Below are positions 1 to 5,740 of a DNA stretch of 7,689 nucleotides, piece by piece (the stretch's first letter is position 1; the number at the start of each line of letters is the position of its first letter). This DNA comes from CAYXFZ01 sp964464385. Lineage in GTDB: Bacteria; Planctomycetota; UBA1135. The stretch covers positions 1 to 7,689 of the forward strand of contig CAYXFZ010000097.1 of assembly GCA_964464385.1 (NCBI GenBank), read 5' to 3'. The notes below the pieces were generated by a model. That model saw nothing but the letters and a program-made list of their open reading frames with translations, was not told where the DNA came from and searched no databases. Both the position numbers and the translations under genes were made by a program.

Positions 1-16
1 TGATCCCTAACCCATC

Positions 17-1204
17 ATGACTGGAGCCACTCGAAGACCCATCATCGTGCCCCCGGGCAGTCCACCTCCGCCGCCGCCCCCATCCCGCCCGGCCGGTGGG
101 GGACCACCCGCTTGGCGCCCGCCCAAGGGTCTCATTGGCGCCGCCATTGGCCTCGTCTTTGTCATCATTGTGTTGGTGGCCGCCGCCATTTCGGGCCGCG
201 GCGGTTTCGTCGAAATCGGCGATACCCAGGTCGCTGTCCTAGTCCATTTTTCTTCTGGCGAGGTCGAACTGGTGACCACTCCGGGCTATCGCCTCTTTCC
301 CCCCTTCTTATCGCAGGCATACATCTTCGACAAGTCGCCCAACAAATTTGTCATGGAGGGGGATCGCGACCGCAACTATGACCATGTGAGTCGCCTCACC
401 GTGCGGGCTAAGGATGGCTCCAACTTTTGGTTTGAAACGCTCGAGATTCAATACCAACTCATTGCCTCTATGGCCCCGGAGGTTCTGGCCGATTCCGGCC
501 CTGGCGATTCCTTCAAGGTCCACTGGGTGAGGGCCTTTGCGCGCTCGGTCCTGCGGGATGAATTTGGCCGCTACTCCACCGAGGAAGTGGCCGATCCCAC
601 TTCTTACACCCAAGCGACCATGCGCGCCACCGAGCGCCTCAACGATCTCTTGCGGCCCCACGGCGTACAAATCGTGCAGATCATCACGCCCAAACCCAAA
701 TTTGAAGATCTCTACGAGAATGCCATCGAGGATCGCAAGGTGGCCAATCAAGAGGTCGAGCGTCTTCGTGCCCGCGGCGAGCAGCTCAAACGCGAACGAG
801 AACGGCGCTTGGCCGACATCGAGCGCGACATGGCAACGGAATACGAACAACTCCTCGGCACCCTCGAGGCCGAGCGCATTAATGCCGAAAAAGATCGCGT
901 GCGCTTGGAGAAATCGGCGGACGCTTTCAAGGTCAAGGCCCTAGCGGACGGCCAAGCTGCCCTGCAAAAAATGCGCGAGGAGGCCCGTGGCCTGGAAGAA
1001 CAGGCCCGCAAGGAGGCCGAGGGCATGCGCGCGCGCGTCGAGGCCCTGGCTGCCGGGGGGGCCGTGCTCGTCCGCGAGGCCCTCGCTGAAAAATTGGCCC
1101 AGATCCGATTCGAGGTCGTGCCCTTCCAAAGGGATCCGGCCCCGGTGCGCATCGAACACCTGGGCGCCACGAGTTCGGGTCGCACTCCAGGAGCCAACCG
1201 ATGA
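17..1204 (+). CDS. HflK-like SPFH/Band 7 membrane protein
   Basis: This encodes a 395-residue SPFH (stomatin/prohibitin/flotillin/HflK) family protein. Such proteins assemble into large membrane rings or cages and act as scaffolds or modulators of membrane proteases. A proline/glycine-rich N-terminus (residues 8-37, with seven consecutive prolines at 16-22) precedes one transmembrane helix (about 39-58). The SPFH domain follows (about 64-235), with a hallmark strand region near 128-148 (AKDG, then EIQYQL) and a conserved-looking turn at P89-G90. A long charged coiled coil runs from about 236 to 360. A Gly/Pro-rich leader before the helix, and an RPHGVQI stretch followed by a basic coiled coil, match the layout of E. 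coli HflK (419 aa). The start is fixed: an in-frame TAA lies at 8-10, only two codons before the ATG. I see no Shine-Dalgarno site in the 16 bases available. The stop overlaps the next start (ATGA, 1201-1204). SPFH membership is confident; HflK-like rather than prohibitin-like is inferred from layout and partner. Confidence 0.88.
   Translation: MTGATRRPIIVPPGSPPPPPPPSRPAGGGPPAWRPPKGLIGAAIGLVFVIIVLVAAAISGRGGFVEIGDTQVAVLVHFSSGEVELVTTPGYRLFPPFLSQAYIFDKSPNKFVMEGDRDRNYDHVSRLTVRAKDGSNFWFETLEIQYQLIASMAPEVLADSGPGDSFKVHWVRAFARSVLRDEFGRYSTEEVADPTSYTQATMRATERLNDLLRPHGVQIVQIITPKPKFEDLYENAIEDRKVANQEVERLRARGEQLKRERERRLADIERDMATEYEQLLGTLEAERINAEKDRVRLEKSADAFKVKALADGQAALQKMREEARGLEEQARKEAEGMRARVEALAAGGAVLVREALAEKLAQIRFEVVPFQRDPAPVRIEHLGATSSGRTPGANR
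1189..1193 (+). promoter_or_regulatory. Shine-Dalgarno site of the second SPFH gene
   Basis: AGGAG lies 7 bases before the ATG at 1201, inside the 3' end of the preceding gene. It is the clearest ribosome binding site in the window. It supports the ATG at 1201 as the start and shows that the host uses anti-Shine-Dalgarno pairing. With the ATGA overlap it suggests coupled, roughly balanced translation of the two SPFH subunits. Confidence 0.8.
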
Positions 1205-2274
1205 AGTATCGCATTCCCATTTTGATCCTGGCCCTGCTTCTGCTGACGCCGGCCATCTTTGCCCTCTTTTTCAAGCGCGTGCCCCCGGATGTCATTGGCA
1301 TCAAGCAGTCACGTTGGGGCGGCGGCGGAATCCAGGCTCTAGACTTCGGCACGGGCTTCCACTTGGGCGTGAGTGGCTATCACCTTTGGCACTTCCTGCC
1401 CCGCCGCACCCACTTCATTCACTTCAGTGAGTCCCGGGGCCAAAACACCGAGGTGGACCTCTGGGAACCCCCGCAGCAAATCAGAACCCGCGACAACAAC
1501 GTGGTCACGGTCGATCTCTCGGTGCCCTACCGCATCAAGAATGGCGAGGCCAACACCATCATTTCTGATGGTCTCAAGCACGGCTATCGCGACCGGGTCA
1601 AGTCCACCGTGGAACGGGTCCTGCGCTCCGAACTTTCCAGCCTCTCTTCGGAAGACCTGCAAAACACCGAGCTCCGCATCCAACGGACCGAGGCCATTCT
1701 GCCGATTCTGAATGAACAATTGGCAGAGTTTCATGTCGTGGCACAAACGGTTCTTGTTCGCCGCTTCCTCTTCTCTTCCGAGTACGAACGAAAATTGCAA
1801 GAGAAACAGTTCCTGCGCCAAAAGGCAAACTTGGACGTGGCCCAAACCCATGTGGCCAACGAAGAAAAATTGGTCAACCAGTTGGAGAAACAAATCAAGG
1901 CCGCTGAAATGGCCCTGGAAACCAATTGGAGAAAAACTCTGCAAGAGAAGAGTTCCGAATACGAAGGCCTCTTGGCTGAAATTTATGCCTTGGCCCAAGT
2001 TTATTCCGAGCGCACTCGCGCCGAGGGATCAGCCGGGCAGGTCATTTCCGAGGCCGAGGGAAATTTGGCCCTGGCCCGGGCCGAGGCCCTGCGTCAGCGC
2101 CTCCGCACCGCTGCCCTGAGCAATCCGGGCGGGGATGTACTCATCGCCCTGCGGGCGGCCGAGAACATGCAAATTCCCTCGGTGACCTTGGATGGCCAAG
2201 ATCCCTCGGTGCCCATGCTCCTGGATCTCTCCCGCATGACCGAGCTCCTCCTCGGGTCCCCGGCCGCGGACTGA
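1201..2274 (+). CDS. HflC-like SPFH/Band 7 membrane protein
   Basis: This 357-residue protein is the second SPFH-family member and probably the partner of the one encoded immediately upstream. It has almost no cytoplasmic leader: a hydrophobic helix at residues 5-24 starts right after MKYR. The SPFH domain follows (about 27-195), opening with VPPDVIGIKQ, then a G50-x-G52 turn, and then the hallmark RTRDNNVVTVDLSVPYRI at 95-112. A coiled coil occupies about 194-302 and is rich in Glu, Lys, Gln and Ala. The tail (about 308-352) is moderately hydrophobic. A short N-terminus with an immediate membrane anchor is the layout of HflC (E. coli 334 aa), as the longer Pro/Gly leader of the upstream gene is of HflK. 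The start has an AGGAG 7 bases upstream and overlaps the previous stop by four bases. A hetero-oligomeric cage of the two products is inferred by analogy. No FtsH gene is present in the window. Confidence 0.87.
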   Translation: MKYRIPILILALLLLTPAIFALFFKRVPPDVIGIKQSRWGGGGIQALDFGTGFHLGVSGYHLWHFLPRRTHFIHFSESRGQNTEVDLWEPPQQIRTRDNNVVTVDLSVPYRIKNGEANTIISDGLKHGYRDRVKSTVERVLRSELSSLSSEDLQNTELRIQRTEAILPILNEQLAEFHVVAQTVLVRRFLFSSEYERKLQEKQFLRQKANLDVAQTHVANEEKLVNQLEKQIKAAEMALETNWRKTLQEKSSEYEGLLAEIYALAQVYSERTRAEGSAGQVISEAEGNLALARAEALRQRLRTAALSNPGGDVLIALRAAENMQIPSVTLDGQDPSVPMLLDLSRMTELLLGSPAAD

Positions 2275-2277
2275 TCC

Positions 2278-4073
2278 TTGGGTTTGCTCCGCGCCTTGGC
2301 GCAGAGACCGGCGCTAATCCTGGGTGTTTTTCAGGCTATCCTGGTGGGCTGGGCCTTTTCCTCGACGGGTCTCTACGGGGACGACACTTCTTTCTTGCTA
2401 CGTTGGATTCCTTCTCTGGAATCCTGGCAGGAGTGCTGGGCCNNNNNNNNNNCATCCCCGCAAGTTTTCGGGATTGGTTTGGGCCCTTGCACCGGCCGCT
2501 TTCCTTGGCCACTTGGCGCCTGGATCACTTGCTCTTTGCCGAACAGTGGCCCTGGCATCATGTCCACCACGCGCTCTGGGCCGGGGCCCTGACGGGCTGT
2601 TTCACGGCCCTTGCGCGGGGCCTCGTCCATACCTTCTTGGGGGATTGTGGCGAACGGTCCGCGTGTCGGGCCGCCTGGTGGGCCGGGCTCCTCTTCTTGG
2701 CCCACCCCGCGCATGTCGAGACCTTCGCTTGGTTGGCGACCCGCCATGATTTGGTGTTTGGCGCTTTTTTCTGCGCCGCCCTGCTGGCCAGTTTGCGCAG
2801 TTTGCAGCCCGTGGCGAAGAGTGTTGACCCTGCCCAGCGCAGTGCTTGGTGCTGGTCCGTTTTGGCCGCGAGTTTGGCCTTTCTTGCCATCCAAGCCAAG
2901 GAGACTGGCTATGCCTGGTTTGTCCTCCACCCGGCCCTGGTCTGGTTTGGGCACCGTCGCGGCCAGCTTGAAATTCCCCATCTCTGGCGTCTGTTCTTGC
3001 CGGCCGGGGTCGCCCTGGTAGCCGCCCTGAGTTTTCGTTTTGGCACGCCAGTGGACACGACCTTGGTGGCGGACGCCTCCCAGCGTGGGCTCCAGGCCCT
3101 GACCTGGGCCGCGCAAAATTCCATTTTGCCGCAAGAGCCCCGCCTCTTTTGGGATCCGATTCCCCTGGAGTCGGGACTTTGGCCCCTGCTTCTCCTGATT
3201 CTGCCCCTGGTTGCGTTCCGTTGGTGGCGCTCTTCATCGGCTTCCCTCGTGCTCTTTGGTGCCCTGCTATGGGTCGCCACCCTAGCCCCGACCTGGCCCG
3301 TGGCCGTGACCTCCCTCATGAGCACGACCGTGGCCGATCGTTATTTGCTTTTGCCCGTGGGCGGTCTCTTGATTGCTCTCTTGCCGATCCTTGTCCGCTG
3401 GCGTCAAAGTTGGCTGTTGGCGGCCTTGCTCCTCTTGCTCTGGATCCCCACGACCCTGCGTTACGCCGCGGTTTGGGCCGGCCCGGCCCGGGCCTTGGGT
3501 CTGCAATCCGTGCGCTTGGCCCCCGATGCCGTCGAGGCGCGCGTGGGGGGCATTGCCCGGGCCTTGCGTGCTCAAGATTTGGTTGGCGCCCAAAAGATCC
3601 GAGATTTCCCAACAGACACGCTCCGATTGGATCACCCTTCCTTCGCCCGAATCCATCTCCTGCTGGCCGTGGAAGAGGGCCATTGGAGCGAGGCCCGCAA
3701 GCAAGCCCAATGGGCCGTGCGGGCGGATCCCCAATCGCCGGACCGCTGGGCGGATTTGGGCCAAGTGTTGTGGCGGGCCTTCCTGGCCGAATCCCGGGCT
3801 GATGCCGCCTCGGGTGGGGGCGGCCAAGCCCCGCGTTCTTGGTTGGAGGATGCCTCCATGGCCCTGACGCGTTCCTTGGAATTGGATCCCCGCAGGGCCG
3901 GTGCGGCCCTTCGGCTTGGCCACGTCCAAGCATCCTTGGGTCGGATGGAGGCCGCTCGCGAGGCCTTTTTGATTGGCAAGAAATATGGGGGCCGCACGGC
4001 CGAGGGGCTGGCCTCGCAGGAGGCCCTGCGTCGTTTGGATGAGAGAGGTAGCCCGTCCGTTCAAGAGCGCTGA
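2278..4073 (+). CDS. TMTC-like multi-pass membrane protein with TPR tail (interrupted by sequence gap)
   Basis: This looks like one gene broken by ten N at 2443-2452. Codons 1-55 before the gap carry a hydrophobic helix (about 12-28) and a Y-G-D-D motif (D35, D36), the position of the acidic pair in the first loop of GT-C glycosyltransferases. After the gap the open frame, read from 2454, has landmarks of the TMTC / bacterial TPR membrane family: HRPLS (about 2490-2504), FLAHPAHVETFAWLATRHD (about 2694-2750) and ADRYLLLPVGG (about 3333-3365), among several hydrophobic helices. The soluble C-terminus (about 3620-4010) contains degenerate TPR-like helical pairs split by a Gly-rich linker (about 3805-3825). 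Animal TMTC proteins are O-mannosyltransferases using dolichyl-phosphate sugar; the bacterial substrate is unknown. The start is taken as TTG 2278 because an in-frame TGA at 2272-2274 blocks extension. No clear ribosome site is seen, so coupling to the upstream gene is likely. TTG 2284 is an alternative. The stop overlaps the convergent gene by 13 bp. Confidence 0.75.
2443..2452. other. Assembly gap (ten N)
   Basis: Ten N fall in the first extracytoplasmic loop of the TMTC-like gene. The coding frame is in phase with 2278 before the gap and with 2454 after it. If the gene is intact, the true missing length must leave remainder 2 on division by 3, which ten does not, so the N run is a placeholder rather than a measured distance. 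The spacing from the Asp pair to the HRPL motif is already close to that remembered for bacterial family members, so the missing piece may be short. Confidence 0.95.
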
Positions 4074-5740
4074 AGCTGACGTACCAGGCGTAAGACCTCG
4101 GCCCGTTCCACGACGCCGAGGTATCGGCAGGATTTGGTGTTTTCCATGACCACGAGGGCATTGTCCTTCGTTTCGGCAAAGGCCGCGGCGGCCTCGGGAA
4201 GACGGACATCGGCGAGGAGGGCGGCATCCACTCCCTCGGCGGTCGTCAATCCCTCGGCAATGACCAAACGGGCCGAGCGCGGGTCATAGGCCAACTCTTC
4301 CAAATCATGCAGGCGAATCACGCCCACCAATTTGCCATCGGCGTTCACAACCGGAAATTGGTTGAAGCGGACATGATTGGCGTAGCGCAAGATTTCGTCC
4401 AGACCGGCCCCGGCCGTCAAGGGTTTCACCCCGGGACGGAGCAGCGAACCCATGGTCATCTCGGCCAGGAGGTCCTGCGGGGGTGGCCGGCGACCACGCA
4501 TAAGATTGGCAATGGGCCCCAACCAAAGGAATCCCCGGTCGCGGTCCGCGTCGCGCACCAGCAAGTGACCAATGTCCACCTCACCGGCAGAAATGACCAC
4601 GTGGCGCAGGAGTAGCGGTCCGACAAGTTCAAAGAGGACTACGGCGCCCAGCACCACGTTCAACAATTCTTCGCTGAGTTGCGGGTCGTATTCGGCAACG
4701 ACCCGAGCGAGGGCAATGGCCGCACCGGCCTGACACAAGAGCCCCAGGCCCAGGGGTGGGGTCGTGGACCGATTGGCGGGGCGGTCCTCCAGACGGGCGG
4801 CGGCCAAACCCGCCCGGGCCCCCAAAATTTTGCCGAGCGTGCGTCCCAACACGTAGAGCCCGGCCACCAACCAGTGATCGGCCAGGAGAGCAAAATTGAG
4901 GTGTGCACCCGATAGTACGAAGAAGGCGACATAAGCAGGTTTGGCAAAGGCACCCATGGCCTGAACAATGGGTTCAAAGAAACGGGAACGATTGGCCACA
5001 ACCGCACCCGTGACCAAGAAGGCCAACATGTGCGGCACCCCCGCCAATTTGCAGCCCCCGATGGTCAGGAGAAGGACGGCCAGGAGCGGCAGGGACCAAT
5101 CTCCATGGCCAGCGCGATCCTGCAGAAAAATCAGGGCATGGCCAGCGACCAACCCCACGATCAGGGAACCGAAAGCATCCCAGGCGACGTCGCCCGGTGC
5201 CGCATCGGCACCCGTCGCGAAGAGGAGCAACATGGCCGCCTCGAAGAAGAGCACGGCCCATACATTGGAGAGCGCTGTGGCTAGTTTGATGGTGGTCGTG
5301 GCCGGGCCGCGTGCCCCATATTCATCCAGCACGACCACGGTCGTGGCCGGGGCCACCGCCACGGCAATGACCCCCAGGAGAATGGCCCCGGTTGGGTTCG
5401 GAAATACGGTCAAGGTCAGGGCACAGACCAATCCGGCGGTGGCCGCGGATTCGATCGCCGACAAAAGAAAGAGTTTGCGCCAGGGTGGGCCCGTCCGCCG
5501 CGGGCGAAACTGACCACCCAGGACAAAGAGTACCAGGGCCATGGCCAGATCATTCACCGGGGAGGACATGGAGAGAACATGCACCTCGGGCAGAACATCA
5601 AAGCCCCGCGTACCCAAGAGAATGCCGGCGGCCAAATATCCGGTCACGGTCGGCAGATGCAGGACCCGGGCTAGGGCGCCGGCGGCCGCGCCACCCACCA
5701 AGAGCAGGCCAAAGGAGAGCAGGATGCCGGCAGAAATCAA
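4061..5740 (-). CDS. CPA2-type (Kef-like) cation/proton antiporter with CBS pair
   Basis: This 559-residue protein is an inner-membrane monovalent cation/proton antiporter of the CPA2 family. About twelve hydrophobic helices span residues 1-390. Family landmarks are LPTVTGYLAAGILLG (29-43), LVLFVLGGQF (69-78), and VAPATTVVVLDEYGARGP (129-146), followed by the unwound-helix region TALSNVWAVLFF (155-166). Later come LSGAHLNFALL and a Gln-containing helix, GLLCQAGAAIALA. Many CPA2 proteins carry an Asp where N159 lies. The C-terminus (about 425-555) is a CBS pair, with FPVVNADGKLVGVIRLHDL in the first repeat and ALVVMENTKSCRYLGVVERAE in the second, so control by adenine nucleotides is plausible. 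KefB and KefC instead carry an RCK/KTN domain. The start is TTG at 5740, overlapping the polA stop; no strong ribosome site is seen (an AGGA lies farther upstream than usual), and LPTVTGYL sits at the expected depth. Family is confident; ion specificity (K+ or Na+) cannot be read. Confidence 0.87.
   Translation of the reverse strand: MISAGILLSFGLLLVGGAAAGALARVLHLPTVTGYLAAGILLGTRGFDVLPEVHVLSMSSPVNDLAMALVLFVLGGQFRPRRTGPPWRKLFLLSAIESAATAGLVCALTLTVFPNPTGAILLGVIAVAVAPATTVVVLDEYGARGPATTTIKLATALSNVWAVLFFEAAMLLLFATGADAAPGDVAWDAFGSLIVGLVAGHALIFLQDRAGHGDWSLPLLAVLLLTIGGCKLAGVPHMLAFLVTGAVVANRSRFFEPIVQAMGAFAKPAYVAFFVLSGAHLNFALLADHWLVAGLYVLGRTLGKILGARAGLAAARLEDRPANRSTTPPLGLGLLCQAGAAIALARVVAEYDPQLSEELLNVVLGAVVLFELVGPLLLRHVVISAGEVDIGHLLVRDADRDRGFLWLGPIANLMRGRRPPPQDLLAEMTMGSLLRPGVKPLTAGAGLDEILRYANHVRFNQFPVVNADGKLVGVIRLHDLEELAYDPRSARLVIAEGLTTAEGVDAALLADVRLPEAAAAFAETKDNALVVMENTKSCRYLGVVERAEVLRLVRQLQRS
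4095..4122. repeat. 8-bp inverted repeat just beyond the plus-strand stop
   Basis: ACCTCGGC at 4095-4102 is exactly complementary to GCCGAGGT at 4115-4122, with a 12-base loop. The repeat begins 21 bases past the stop of the TMTC-like gene and lies within the last codons of the antiporter gene. In plus-strand RNA it would form a GC-rich hairpin at the expected place for transcript-end processing or termination. No T run follows directly (a TTTGGTGTTTT stretch lies about 12 bases on), so it is not a standard intrinsic terminator. It may simply reflect coding sequence. Confidence 0.35.

Noticed and set aside
1..10. End of an upstream gene at the left edge (TGA at 1-3 or TAA at 8-10)
   Set aside because: Either triplet could be the stop of a preceding plus-strand gene, but no coding sequence is visible before it, so no feature is called.
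2403..2452. ATG at 2403 as the start of the TMTC-like gene
   Set aside because: Before the gap this frame gives no family motif, whereas the frame from 2278 gives a hydrophobic helix and the YGDD loop. The 2403 start is an artefact of the placeholder gap length.
2373..3134. Minus-strand open frame reading through the N run
   Set aside because: It is antisense to the TMTC-like gene, contains unknown residues from the gap and has a Gly/Gln/Pro-rich composition with no motif.
3998..4016. Short inverted repeat (CGAGG / CCTCG) as a terminator for the minus-strand block
   Set aside because: It has only five pairs with a six-base loop, lies inside the TMTC-like coding region and has no T run; too weak to call.
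3316..4227. Minus-strand open frame (303 codons) spanning the convergent junction
   Set aside because: Its translation is rich in Pro, Arg and Gly without domain features, and it crosses both the TMTC-like gene and the antiporter gene, each of which has clear family motifs in its own frame.
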